Shown: one piece after another, positions 1 through 11,679 of the stretch
How positions within the stretch are numbered: position 1 is the first letter of the stretch
Layout of the letters: every line of letters starts with the position of its first letter
Assembly (NCBI GenBank): GCA_905221605.1
Contig: CAJNDS010002106.1
Span: forward strand, 267,501-331,500
DNA length: 64,000 bases
Origin: Symbiodinium natans
Taxonomy: Eukaryota; Sar; Dinophyceae; Suessiales; Symbiodiniaceae
Reading direction: 5' to 3'
Made by a program: the position numbers and the translations under genes
The notes under the pieces: model-generated
The model's input: the letters and a program-made list of their open reading frames with translations, nothing else
The model's database searches: none
Told to the model about the DNA's origin: nothing

Positions 1-1188
1 TTTGGTCACCAAGGTAGTAGCGCAGGGTTTTCTGAAGCCAAAAACCCTAAACCCTAAACCCTAAACCCTAAACTCTAAACCCTAAACCCTAAACCCGGGT
101 TCACTTGGCGCCTCAAAGAGCTCTTTAACACTTCCTGCGGGACCAAGTGCCGCATCTCTGCTTCGTCGAATGCAACGGCCAAGGATCCAAAGCGAAGCTC
201 TAGCCGAGAGCCTGAGTTGTTTTTTTTTGTTTTTCTTCACGGTTTAGGGTTTAGGGTTTAGGGTTTTGGGTTTAGGGTTTGTGTGTGTGCCAGCCGCCTA
301 TAGCCATGCAAGTGCGGGGCACGCTGTAGGAAGGACAGAGCTCAGAAAGTGGAAACTCGGGCTTGAGGGTGGATAGTTTTGAGGCTTCGGGTTTCGGAAT
401 TTGGGCTTCTTAGGGTGTAGAAGTTTTAGGGTTTAGGGCTTTAGGTGTCTACGTTTCTCGTGCTTATGGCTTTAGACTTTAAAGGTTCAGGGTTGGACAC
501 GTGTCCCTGCAGTCTGCAAGGTCTTTAGGGTTTAGGGTTTAGGGTTTTCTGCTGGGGGTTAGGATTCAGGGTTCAGGGCTTGTAGCAGCCCAAAGGTAAA
601 ATGCTCCCTAGTCAGCACTCAAGTAGTTGATTTGGGTACTAGATGTACACGAGACTTGGGATCATCAGTTTCTGTCTACTAGGATCCCTATCAGGTACGC
701 GGACTCTGAACCATCTTAGAAGCTTGCTGGTCATCGTTGGAAGTTCATAGTTGCTTTATGCGTACCCCCAAGGCCTCCAATTGTAGTTCCGTTTTTGAGG
801 TGCTGACGTGCATTGTCAGCATGATCAAATTCAACCACAAAAGGTAACCACCTGGAAAAAGAACTACAGCTGAGTCGCTATATGCTACGAGCCCATTTTT
901 AACAGCAGGCCACGGTTCACAGCAGGCCCCCGGTTCCAGCATCACAACACGAAACCCGCCGCCTGAACCCTAAAGCCCAAGAGAGCCTCTGGGTCAGCCG
1001 AAGGGGAAATCCTGAAAGGCAGTGCCAAGAATGCTTCAGGGATCTTAAGTGGTCGTGATGTGATGCCTTGGAAGGATCTAGGCTGCACTCAAGCTTGGGG
1101 TCACATAACCTCTGCGATTATAACCCCTTTTTTTCTGGTATATGGAACATAAACCCCTTCAGGGCTCATTTAGTCCCCAAGGCACTTT
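1..1188. other. Telomere-repeat-laden flank without supportable gene
   Basis: Short CCCTAAA or TTTAGGG clusters (40-100, 240-280, 525-555) separated by unique sequence. Short open frames here lack splice context or recognisable motifs. Confidence 0.6.
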
Positions 1189-1300
1189 CTTGGAAGCTCT
1201 TTTGACTTAGTAAGTCTACTTAGTTCCCCCTAGAAACCCTATTATAACCCCCAGAACCCACCTTACTAACTCCATGTACTACGTTAAAAGGGCTTCCAAG
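1189..1300. repeat. Fold-back element, family 5
   Basis: The ends are inverted (CTTGGAAGCTCTTTTGACTT against ACGTTAAAAGGGCTTCCAAG). The centre contains CCCTAGAAACCCTATTATAA. Related copies at 3393-3500 and 54738-54836, the latter in reverse orientation. Confidence 0.65.
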
Positions 1301-1411
1301 TTGGTCTAGGGTGTAGGCCGGCGCCGGTTGCCAAGGAACGAAGTGCCCTCAGGCTGTTGATCGGGGAGGCAAAAGCCATTGCGCGGGCAAAGTCGTGCTT
1401 GTACCTCCCAT

Positions 1412-1530
1412 ACTTGGAGATTCATGGTACTTAGTAATCCAACCCAATTATAACTCTATTGGGGTACTTAAGGGGCTTTTTTTTGGGTTATAACTGCACT
1501 GACAATGGGTTACTAAGTACCCTGAACCTC
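1412..1530. repeat. Fold-back element, family 1
   Basis: Inverted ends: ACTTGGAGATTCATGGTACT and, in reverse complement, GAGGTTCAGGGTACTTAGTA. The centre is GGGGTACTTAAGGGGC. Other copies at 37273-37422, 50269-50390 and 54565-54686. Confidence 0.7.
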
Positions 1531-1578
1531 GCTGCTACAGACGGCACTGGCTTTCTACCTGTCCAAAGTATCATGACC

Positions 1579-1579
1579 C

Positions 1580-1610
<31 letters not shown>
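1579..1610 (+). repeat. Poly-C run
   Basis: About 32 consecutive C bases, one of many long C or G runs in the flanks. Confidence 0.9.
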
Positions 1611-1611
<1 letters not shown>

Positions 1612-3118
1612 CCCCGAGCGGGAAAGGTGCAGGAATCATCCCAACACTAATCAAGTCGGCCCTGGGCTCCCAATTTGTGGGGGTTTAGGGTTGGTCCAAA
1701 CCCTGCCGAAAATGGCCAGAACCTAGAACCCTAAACCCTCGACCCGTTCCATCAGCCGAGGTGCAGCACGCCTGTGTCCTTTCACGCGTTTGGGGGCGAC
1801 GAGGGTTTTTGGGTTGAGGGGACCCTTCAACAATCAACCCTCAACATCCCGAAGCACTATGGTCGCCCTAAGCCCAATGCCTCAACCCAAGGCTACCCTC
1901 CAAAGAATTTGGGTTCTGTGCCGACCCTAAGCCCTGAACCCTATAAAGCCCATAATTATCTGTCTGAAGCCTGCACCACCCTAAACTCCAAGTCCTCAGC
2001 CCAGCAAAAAACAAGAGGAGCGGGCAGAAACCTGGCCACCAAACTCGCCAAAGCGCGCGGACCCAACTCCACGAAGCTGTTGCACGATTGGAGCATGTAG
2101 GTGGGGGTTTACGAAAATAGGAGACCCCCAAAATAGACCCCCCCAATGAGTAGGATCCCCTTTAATAAGCACCCCAAAGGGGCGCCCAGGAGGGGTACAC
2201 CTAATTTCGGAAACCCCAAGGTAGCTAAACCCGGGGAGCATTGTGCACAAACCCATCAAGCAAAGTTCCGTTTCTAAGGGCTTGGCCAACAGGAAACTTG
2301 CAGCGAAATGCCCAACAGGTCACAGCTGCAAGCTGCAGGAAGTCTGCCCGACTCTGAACGAAAGCAGCCTCCAAACCAAAGCTAAGAACCGCATGTTCTA
2401 GCTAAGCCTGCTGAAAAGTCACTTATCACGCTAACTCCTGAAGACCTACGCCCTAGACCCTATACACCCTAAACCCCAAACCCTAAATTGTTCGGCCTCT
2501 GAATCTTGCAAACCAGGTACAGCAGTGGGACGGTTTTCCCTCACCCTAAACCCCCAAACCCTGGACCCTAAGCCCTAAACCCTAAACCATAAACCCGAAA
2601 ATGCCCTAAAACCCTGAACCCTAAACCCGCTGTCCTCATCATCAGGGAGGCCGAGGAGGCTGCAGGACAGCTGCCAGACCACGCTGGCCAACTCCAAATC
2701 CTTCGGGACATTATGTTTTAACGCTAAACCCTAAACCCCAAACCCCAAACCCTAAACCCTAAACCCGGCTAGTTCTGAGGTTCAGGCAGTTCCTCACACC
2801 GCAGACGTCCCAAGTTCACCATCCCCGAAGAGGGCACACCGCAGAGTCTAGGGTTTAGGGTTCAGGGTTCAGGGTTTAGGGTGTTTAGGGTTTGGGGTTT
2901 AGGGTTCAGGCTTGAGGGTAGTGAGCTGGCCATGCTAACGTCTGAGTGCAGCAGGGCGTCGAATCCAATCTGTGCACAGAGCCTGCCTCGGCAGCGTTCC
3001 AGAGGCTGACAGGAGGCATCCCCACAAGACCCGACCCCTCAACCCTGTCCTTGAGAATCCCCTAACCCCTAAACCCTAAACCCTAAACCCTAAACCCTAA
3101 ACCCTAACCCCTAAGACC
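1611..3118. other. Flank with telomere-like clusters, no supportable gene
   Basis: CCCTAAA clusters at about 2570-2630, 2715-2765 and 3065-3110, and TTTAGGG variants at 2845-2905. An open frame at 1774-2100 lacks any recognisable motif or matching splice structure. Confidence 0.55.
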
Positions 3119-3211
3119 CCAAACCTACTTCTTCGGTAGGCTCTTATGATCAAAACCCTTATTACGGGGCCTCAGGCAAACCTACAAACAACTAGGCTTC
3201 GGGTTTCTTAA
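3119..3211. repeat. Fold-back element, family 8
   Basis: AAACCTACTTCTTCGGTAGG on one side and ACCTACAAACAACTAGGCTT on the other. The counterpart at 56942-57031 has the same order (AATCTACTTTTTTGTAGG ... ACCTACAACAAAGTAGGTTT). Confidence 0.5.
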
Positions 3212-3244
3212 GGTCCACCCCAAAAAAAACCGCAGAGCTTCAGC

Positions 3245-3351
3245 GGGGTTTAGGGTTTAGGGTTTAGGGTTTAGGGTTTAGGGTTTAGGGTTTAGGGTTT
3301 AGGGTTTAGGGTTTAGGGTTTAGGGTTTAGGGTTTAGGGTTTAGGGTTTAG
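3245..3351 (+). repeat. Interstitial TTTAGGG array (about 15 units)
   Basis: Perfect TTTAGGG heptamers, the second longest array in the window. Confidence 0.95.
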
Positions 3352-3392
3352 CCTGAAGTCGCCATTCCCAAGTTGTCGTCTCAGGGCCGCTA

Positions 3393-3500
3393 CCTGGAAG
3401 TTCTTTGGACTTAGTAAGTCTACTTAGTATCCCCTAGAAACCCTATTGCAACCCCCAGTAACCCACCTCACTAACCCTACTTACTAAGTCAACAGGCACA
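3393..3500. repeat. Fold-back element, family 5 (diverged)
   Basis: Shares TTAGTAAGTCTACTTAGT and CCCTAGAAACCCTATT with the copy at 1189-1300. The outer right arm is eroded. Confidence 0.5.
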
Positions 3501-6153
3501 GGGATCCCCAAGTACTGTCCCTAAACCCTCAAACACCCTTTTGCCGCTAAACACCTAAACACTCTAAACCCCTACGTAGGCCTGAGGCTTCAATAGTAAG
3601 GCAGACGCCCCTGAGGATCCTCCTGCAATCTTTTCCCTGGACCTTCCTTGGGGACGAAATGAAGGTTTGGGTTTTCGGGTTTAGGGTTTAGGGTTTAGGG
3701 TCTAGGGTTTAGGGTTTAGGGTTTAGGGTCACATAGCCTATGCTGCTCTATCCCCGTTTGAGTCCTTTAGTCCCCAAGGTAAGATCCCAAAGCCTCCCTT
3801 TTTGCAGGTTCTCAGTCTCTCTCCCCTTATATGGTGTGCGGAGGCATCCTGCAGCAATCTAGGCTTTGGGTTCGCGAGGAGATAGTCTTGTCTCCTCTAC
3901 CCCGACATACTCAACAGAACCATCGTAGCACATTGTGGGTCATGCTAGGGGAGGGGATGAACTTCCTAGTGCTTAGAGGCTACCCCGACCCTAAGCATGC
4001 CCTAAAGGTCCATAAGCAGCTGTATGCTCACATAGGGTTCCCAAACCCTAAACCCTAAACCCTAAACCCTAAACCCTAAACCCAAAATACTTGGAGGGGT
4101 ACCGTAAGAACTCAGTACATATGGTAGCCGAACCCAACTTGAGAATACCTAAACCGAGTGGAGCACGCTTTGGGGTGTCCATTCTGCCTCTGGGCCCTAA
4201 CCCCCGGTGTAGGGTTTAGGGTTTAGGGTGTACCCTCCCCCAAAAAAAAGAAAACCAAAAACCAAAAACAACTATATACATATGTATATATATATAAAGA
4301 AATCCCAATGCATGAAGTCAAGTTGCAGAAGAGGTCGAAGGACATCGGCTCCAGCGGGTTTGCGACGGTTTGGGCAAATGCCTTGCAGAGGCTGCTGGCT
4401 ACCCCGCGCCCAATGCTCTAACAAACAAGGGTTTACCCCGACACGCTCCCTAGAACCCTAGAACCCTAGAACCTTAAACCCTGAACCGCCTAAACCCTAA
4501 ACCCTAAACCCTAAACCCTACACAAAAAAACCTTCAACCCAAGCTCTGGACAGGGCCTAAACCCCTAAACCCCATAAACCCTTATCCTAAACCCTAAACC
4601 CTAAGCCCTAAACCCAAAACCCAAAACCAATCGACGTCGGACCTCGGGAGGTGAAGCGAAGCGGCGCAACAGTCTCCAGCGAAAAGCCCTGAAGCGCTTT
4701 GGGGGTTAAGGGTTTAGGGTGTAGGGTGTAAGGTTTGGTGTTTGGGGTTATGGATTTAGGGCGTGTGGGGTGGGTGGGGGGGGGGGGGGGTTAGCGAACG
4801 CGCGATAGTTACGTGATCGCGAATCACGGCACTTACTGATACGGTAAACACCTAGTATGGTATTCAGTATCTGGTCGCTTGGGCTGCAGCTTCCATGTCA
4901 TTGCTTATTACAGTGGCGATCATACACAACATGTAATTCGCTGTTGTTCATGGATAGTTTATGCTTTCGCGCAGATCAGCTGATGGTTCAGTGTCTTGAC
5001 GCATGGCCACATAACCCACGGTGAAATTAGTTGGTATGGCTTGCCATCGTTGATTGGACTTCCATTATCCGAACAAATCGTGGGTGTAACCCTAAACCCT
5101 AAACCCTAAACCCTAAACCCTAAACGTAATCCCAACTAGTTGCCGGCCCCTAGGTGTGATTGACCATGAACAACCCACTGCTTGACGATTACGCAGCCAC
5201 TCAGCGCCAAATAAGAATCCCTCACTAATCCCTTCTCAATAAGAAACACCCCCTTGAAAACCATTATTTGGCATTGAATCTATTCATTTTGAGGCATGTC
5301 CAAGAGGGAGTTTGATATCAAGATGATGGGGATGAAGAAATCTCTCGTTCCCACTGTGTCACCTGAGCCAATCTGCGCTGACCCTGAAACTCTAAACCCT
5401 AAACCCTAAACCCTAAAGCCTAAACCCGGAATACCTTGTAGGGGCTCAGGAGTCAGCTCCATGGGGATGTCACCATCAGCATGGTGATTATAATCAGTAA
5501 GTGATTGGAACCATCAATGCTAGCTGGTTATAGGCATCAATATATTGGTGAGATCCCGGTTGCAGGTGATGGTTCAACACAAAAATCATGAATAGATCAG
5601 ATATAACCACAGAGAATGAGAATTGCAACCATCAACACGAGGGATCTAACCCTCAATTGCCGGGATGTAACCATTAACACTACGGATACAACCAACAATA
5701 GTGGGGAATTGACCAACAATGGTAGGAATATCACCACAAACTATAGGGACATTCACCAAACATAATGGGGAGCCATTAATTTGTACCCTAAACCCTAAAC
5801 CCTAAACCCCTAATCCTTTTTCGAGGCAACCGGCTTCGGGGCAGCCGGCCCAGCCCTACTAGATAGGGGTGTAGGGTTTTGGGCCTGGGCCTTGGGATTT
5901 TAGGGTTAACCCTAAACCCTAAACCCTAAACCTGGGGTTTGGGCGTTTGGAGCTGCAGGCGGCTAGGTCATAGGGATCAGCCTTCTGCCGCAATCACTAC
6001 GTTCAGGTCCTTTCGTTGGGCACCCACTGGCTTGTCACATCTTCTCTGGCATAGCCCTAAACCCTAAAGCCTGAACCTCAAAAGTAGTTGTAGAGTCCAG
6101 TTTGAGGGTTTAGGGTTTAGGGTTTAGGGTTCAGCATCTCAAGTCCGAGCATT
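3501..6153. other. Flank with telomere-like clusters and unique DNA, no supportable gene
   Basis: Arrays at about 3680-3730, 4043-4082, 4490-4525, 5092-5126, 5787-5810 and 6105-6132. A degenerate repeat with ACCAACAATAGTGGGG-like units occupies roughly 5480-5775. The 4.8-5.5 kb stretch is otherwise unique, with no open frame of note. Confidence 0.5.
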
Positions 6154-6211
6154 CACTACCAACAAGTGTTGAAAGGATGTAAGGAGCGGATATAAGGAGC
6201 GGTCGTATAGG
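6154..6211 (+). repeat. Left terminal inverted repeat
   Basis: Begins CACTACCAACAAGTGTTGAA and continues with AGGATGTA. Its first 28 positions match the right end (reverse complement) at 25 positions. A second shared block, GTCGTATAGG, sits at 6202-6211. Just inside is a direct repeat of TAAGGAGCGG. The last telomere-like repeat ends about 20 bp to the left. Confidence 0.65.
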
Positions 6212-6250
6212 TCCCACATTGCTTCCGATTGGTGTTTCAGCTGGTTTTTG

Positions 6251-8433
6251 ATGGATCCCAAACCAAAGCGCAAACATCCAAACAGGTACCGATGCAATGA
6301 CGCTACGTGAAAGAGACGGTTTTTCTTGCATGCATGTCGGGCAAAATGGTCCATTTTCCACGCATGTGTTTTTTTATGCCCCCCAGGAAGATCTATATAT
6401 ATAGATATACATGTGTGCATGCATACACATATAAATAAATATGTACATATACACACACATATACATATATACATATATACAGATACAAAACCACACATGC
6501 ATGTCTGTATGCCCAGGGGGGGGGGGGGGGGGGGGGGGGCAGGGCGGACAAAAAACTCAGCCGGAGCCATTTCCGCCGCCGTCAGGCTATAAGCCATGGG
6601 ACATATTAATGCCAGTAGAGGTTTGCAGGATCGATTGCATCTAACAGCATGGCCGGAAACAAGAAACATGCACGCACATTGCGACTAATATTCCAACACC
6701 TTTGGTTCATGCATGCATGTGTATATTCGGCGCCAGATGGCCTGGAGCTCAGAATATCTTCTCGGCGCCAGGTATATATAACAGTTCAGATGAATGATCC
6801 TCCCAGGTGCCGTGGCCAGCTCGTAGCCTCAGATGGCAGGTGCGCCCAGACCCCCACTGTGTGCATGCATTTAAATACAACATATATGTATAAAGAAATT
6901 ATATATATATATACATATAGATTCGGGCAGCTGAATGTGCATGATTTATTTGGCTCAATCATCCGCCAGGTCCAGCTTTGAAATTCACATGCTGCCATTC
7001 AAGAAGCATGCACTTACACGCATGATATCTTTGTTTGAACCAGTGCTGGACCATGAAGCCAAAATGCCGTCGCCTGCAGCAGCAGCAGAAGAGGCGGCAA
7101 AATTCGGAATTAGTTTTTGCATATCTGCACAAATATTTCAGCAATCCTGAGCAAGACCATCTGGACCGAGCTGCCCGTACTGGCGAGCTCTTTCCCAGAG
7201 GAAATTTAAAGAAGGCAGGCTTGAGACATCTCATGTGCTTTGCTGCCTCCAAGGCATGTTCAGGTCGATTTTTTACGCAGCGCTTGTGCCGTGTTATAAT
7301 TAAAAAGTTGCTTTCGGCTTTTGACTTGCACCCTGCCAATGATCCGAAGGAATCCAGGCAGGCATATATAACCAGGCAGGCCACGCGCTTGCAACTATTG
7401 TGTTGCAGGGCCAAGCGTGCACGTAGCTCAGTGCCTGAGAGTAGCATGGACGCTCTGGAAACGCAAGTCATGGAACCTGGCGTCGCTGATGCCATTGCTG
7501 TTCCTAAACTGCATTTATATGTACAAGGGGTCTTATCATGCATGTAAGTGTGCAAGGTTCACACATCGATCCCCACAGCATGCATGTGTGCGTGAGGAAG
7601 AGATGATCCGGAAGTCCAAGGACATTTCGCTGGCGCAGGAAATTTGCACGGCTCATTTCGTTTATATGTATATGTAAAATATATTGTATATATTTGCCAG
7701 GAACCCGTGACTCCTGAATCTCAGCTCTCTGGGCATGGCTTCAACAGCAAGGAGTCATGGTTGAAGGCTGTGTACTCTTCACAACATTTATCACCACGCA
7801 TGCATGCATGCATGCATGGATACACGCATGCATTCAGGCTCCGACCGCGGTTCTTGGTGAGGCGCCACTTGTGTCGTAGAATTCCTCGCAGAGACATGCA
7901 CATGTGTGAAAGGACTCCGAATCCGATATGCTCTTGTGGAGCCATGCTGACTGGAAGAAGTACTTGCTGGATCCTGCTTGCTTGTATCGGATTGTATCGG
8001 GTGTACCCACTTCAACTATAATTCCCCCCCCCCCCCCCCCCCCCCCCCGGACCTTAAAAAACAAATTAATGCATGGATCAGGACGGCCAGCTCACCGAAG
8101 ACGAAGCAGATTGGTGGCTGCTATGGCAGGACCGATGACCGTGCGTTTGGTACTTCCATAGTGAGCACCCTCAGGTGTAAAAACGTTATGCTAATCTATT
8201 TTTCCCAGGATCTTGGGCGGCCAAAGAGCTGGGACGAATGGGCGACGGCTACAGTGCGAAACGTCAGCCTCGCATCCATATAATAGATATATATATATAT
8301 ATGTCAATTCTATATGCATGCATGAATGCATGCATTATATTTTTCAGCACGTGCGCTCACACGGCAGGTCCGTGATGATTCCTGGCTGTGGGCAGCGTGG
8401 CTTTTATTATTAATGAAATATACATGCATGAGC

Positions 8434-8531
<98 letters not shown>

Positions 8532-8607
8532 AACTATAGAAAAGAGAGAGTGAGAGAGAGATATGTAGAGAGAAAGAAAGAGCGAGAGAGAAAGAGACAG
8601 AGCGAGA

Positions 8608-8664
<57 letters not shown>

Positions 8665-8757
8665 TCGAGGGGAGAGATCAGAAGACAAAGCGCGTTCAAG
8701 GACTGGAGTTGGCAATCCGACTCGGACGCTGACGCGTGGTCTTGCTTCGAGGTCGAC

Positions 8758-8793
<36 letters not shown>

Positions 8794-10200
8794 CATATAT
8801 GTCTACATATATATATATATAGATATACCCTTTTCACCCTTAACCCCAGCTGACCCTCAACTTGCCCTCAACCCTTAACCCTCAACCTTATAAAACCCTA
8901 TAAACCCTATAAACCCTCAACCCCCAAAAAAACTCAAAACATTTGCGTGTAGTATCTACATAGGAGCCGGCCGCCAATGCTGCTGCAGCCGGCCGGCGTC
9001 TGTCGTTGTCTTCAGAGTCTGGACGCAAGGTTTCATCAGCTGTGTGCGTGCATACATAAAAAATCCAATTACCTATAGATTTAGTTTTTTTGTATTTCGT
9101 CCATTCTGCGGAGGCAGAAGAGACGTCGTCATGCACGAAAAGCCAAGGCGAACCCCAGATATCGATCAGCATGCATTGTATATTATACGATCTCGAGGTC
9201 AGGATGCGCATGGTCTCTCTGCATCCCCCGCTGCGAATCTTAAGGCCTGAATTGCAGTTTCAAAGTGCTATTCATATATACATACATATATATATATGCA
9301 TATATATATATAATACATCGATCTGCTAGATGTCACGCAGGTCACCTGGGCTGAGCCTGTGGCACGGCAACTGCAGCAGCCTCATATATTGTATTCTATA
9401 TATCATGTATAAACCCTAAACCCTCAGCCTGCTTACTGCACGCATGCTCCAGGTTTCCGGACACCGATGTCATGAAAATGGACAAGCCACTTCAACCCAT
9501 GGCGCAGCAGCAGGTAAAGCTAGCGAAGAAAGCTGCTGCCCAGGCATGCGCTAAGATAAGAGAGTCGACATGCAGAGAGATCGAGAGACAGAGTCGACAG
9601 CATGCATAGACGCATACATGCATAGGAGAAAAAGCACAAGCCGGTAGAGGCGAAAGGAGCCGCGAAGAAAAAGACAGAGAAGCCCAAGAAGGCCATTTGT
9701 TTGTGCGTGCGTGCAGATCCAGTAATTTCGCAGAATAGAATACACGCATGCGCTGTCTATATAGATCCGTGCATGTGCCACAGGCTGCAAAGAGCTCGAA
9801 CTGCAAAAAGGTGGAATGCTCACCACGTGTGGTAATATTGTATTACATATTATATACACATTTAACATGCATCTTCGCCAGGAGAAAGCAAAAGCTGGCA
9901 AGCCAACGCCCAAAGAGAGGAAGAACAGCGCCTATGGGGAGGCCAAAAAGATCTTCGAGCAGAAGCCCCTAGCATGCATGCGTATAGAGACGACGCCCCC
10001 TTCTAGGTTTGTAGGGTATAGGGTTTATGGTGTCTGAATTCAATAGCTGCGTATCAGCCCGGCCTCTCAGGTGGAGCTGGGATGGTACTGGTTCCAAAGC
10101 TGCAGCGCTCAATGCTGCCTGGAATGCCTCACAGGAGCGGTACGAGGTTGTGGCTGCTATGTCCCTGTCTGAACGATCGAAGAGGCGCTTGGAGTTGTAG
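6251..10200 (+). CDS. Gene A: multi-exon Lys/Ala-rich protein of unknown function (possibly two genes)
   Basis: No family recognised. The first candidate exon starts at ATG 6251 (MDPKPKRKHPNRYRCNDAT). Others are 6549-6602 (Pro-rich) and 6790-6858 (contains CRGQLVASDGRC). Between 6.9 and 8.0 kb several overlapping frames look coding and I could not choose. From 8.07 kb the model is firmer because phases join: 8073-8133 (contains EDEADWWLLWQDR), 8209-8271, 8348-8396, 8661-8763 (Ser/Trp/Asp-rich), 8964-9041, 9114-9168, 9198-9244, 9341-9378, 9453-9543, 9626-9691, 9784-9810, 9882 to about 9980, and 10071-10200 with stop TAG at 10198. The protein ends in a basic tail (SERSKRRLEL). Donors are GC, GT and GA. 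ATG 8073 could instead be the start of a separate gene. The gap 9169-9197 would be only 29 nt, which is doubtful as an intron. Confidence 0.5.
8073..8763 (+). CDS. Gene A exons with Trp/Asp-rich segment
   Basis: Four exons join in frame. 8073-8133 ends with a single C before a GA donor. 8209-8271 follows a TTTTTCCCAG acceptor and has a GC donor (GCATCC). 8348-8396 encodes RALTRQVRDDSWLWA and has a GT donor. 8661-8763 lies between two (GA)n tracts and encodes a Ser/Asp/Trp-rich stretch (FKDWSWQSDSDADAW). The phases 1-1-2-0 match at each junction, which is the main support. Confidence 0.55.
8436..8790 (+). repeat. (GA)n tracts flanking a gene A exon
   Basis: (GA)n at about 8436-8660 and 8761-8790 surround the exon at 8661-8763. 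The upstream tract supplies the AG acceptor itself. Confidence 0.8.
9453..10200 (+). CDS. Gene A C-terminal exons, Lys/Ala-rich then stop
   Basis: Exon 9453-9543 encodes FPDTDVMKMDKPLQPMAQQQ and more, with GC donor GCATGC. Exons 9626-9691 and 9784-9810 are lysine-rich. Exon 9882 to about 9980 encodes AKAGKPTPKERKNSAYGEAK and more. The last exon, 10071-10200, encodes WSWDGTGSKAAALNAAWNAS and continues to SKRRLEL and TAG. All join in phase except the donor near 9971-9980, where several overlapping GCATGC copies make the exact cut ambiguous. The basic composition suggests nucleic-acid binding, but that is inference. Confidence 0.65.
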
Positions 10201-10616
10201 TTTTTTTTTCTGCATGGCGTGCAGACACGCACGCAAATTTGCAATTTGCGCACCATGTGGATGATCAGCATCCATTTATAATTAATATAGCTCTCTGAGC
10301 GTTCTGTTTCGGAGCGTTCTGTTTTGGACTGCGCCTGGATGGCTCCCATGCATGCATGCATGCGTTAACATGGACCGGCGCTAGCACGCATGTCGTACAT
10401 GCACGCATGCATGCATCATGCATGTGCACGCAAGTGTCTGTTTCGCGCAGCCTTGATATTTTGCTCGGGTTCCTGCATGCTGGGGGGATACTCATCGATC
10501 CTCTCGATGCAAAGAATTAAGAACAACTTTTTGAATCCTATACCACAGACTGTAACCCCCAACTGGACAATCCAAACATATTTCGGGCTTAATCGGTTTC
10601 GGTTCTGTGGTCTACG

Positions 10617-11609
10617 ATGAAGTACAGCTGCCTTGCCGCCATAGTTCTGTCGCTGCTGGGTACCTTCGGCGAGTACAGCGGCGAGCCATTCAGCTTTCAA
10701 GAAGAATGTGCAGGCGTGCATGCATGCAAGGTAGCATATATATATATATATAATATATCAAAAACCATTCAGCTCACATGATATTGCATGCACGCATGCT
10801 TATATATGCTCTAGATAAATTTGCACGCAGGCCATCATCGGCTTTCTACGGGCGTTGCCCGCTGGGGCTTGAGGGCAAGTGCCCGCGACGAGACTCGATC
10901 GTATTATAATAATTATTATTATATATATATATATATATAAATATGTATATATATATACATGCACGCATGCATGCATGAGCGCCCGTGTCGAAATACCCAG
11001 ATCGCCTACCACGCCAGCTACGATTTACTTACTGGAGTGGGATTGCTCGTGGCGCTTCAAGGAGTCGTGGACCTAGATATTTATGCGCATCATAGTCATG
11101 CAACCACCGTGCATGTGCCCAGGTCAGAAGGATGCACCCAGGACATTTGCACTCATCTGCACTTTCAAGACAGACAACATGTGCACGCATTCGCAGGAGC
11201 ACTACTGTGGCTTGCCCCGCCCTGCGGGAGCTGGGTCTTCATGGCCCGTGGATCCACTGGCAGAAGTCGCAGCCGTGTACGTGGCTCACGGAAGTTTGAG
11301 TCCGTCAAGGCTGCAAACCGACTCTGCAGAAGGATCCTTTATCTGGCAGCTTACGCCAGAAAGAAGGGAGTCGACTTCTGCTTGGAGCAACCGTATTCAA
11401 GCCTGATGCCTTTGTATGCGCCGCTGCAAAGGATGCTGAGGCGAACTGGAGCGATCTCCATAATCGTTCCTTTGGGCGAGTACGGCGCCAAGTGTGAGCC
11501 ACTAGCCTTCGAACATTACAAGGACATGCATGCATGCAGATCGAGAGATAAACTATATTATATGTATACATGAACAGAAAGGCGAAGCGAAATATGTATA
11601 TAGGATGAC

Positions 11610-11679
<70 letters not shown>

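Noticed and set aside
1-6153. True chromosome end
   Set aside because: Telomere-like arrays occur in both orientations throughout and never form a terminal array at either window edge.
6940-6965. TTGGCTCAA resembling part of the dinoflagellate spliced leader
   Set aside because: Only about ten bases match and the rest of the leader is absent; chance is enough to explain it.
8310-8837. Long minus-strand Ser/Leu open frames over GA tracts (also near 20568-21549 and 25523-25774)
   Set aside because: They are translations of simple repeats; the + strand carries phase-consistent exons and introns at the same places.
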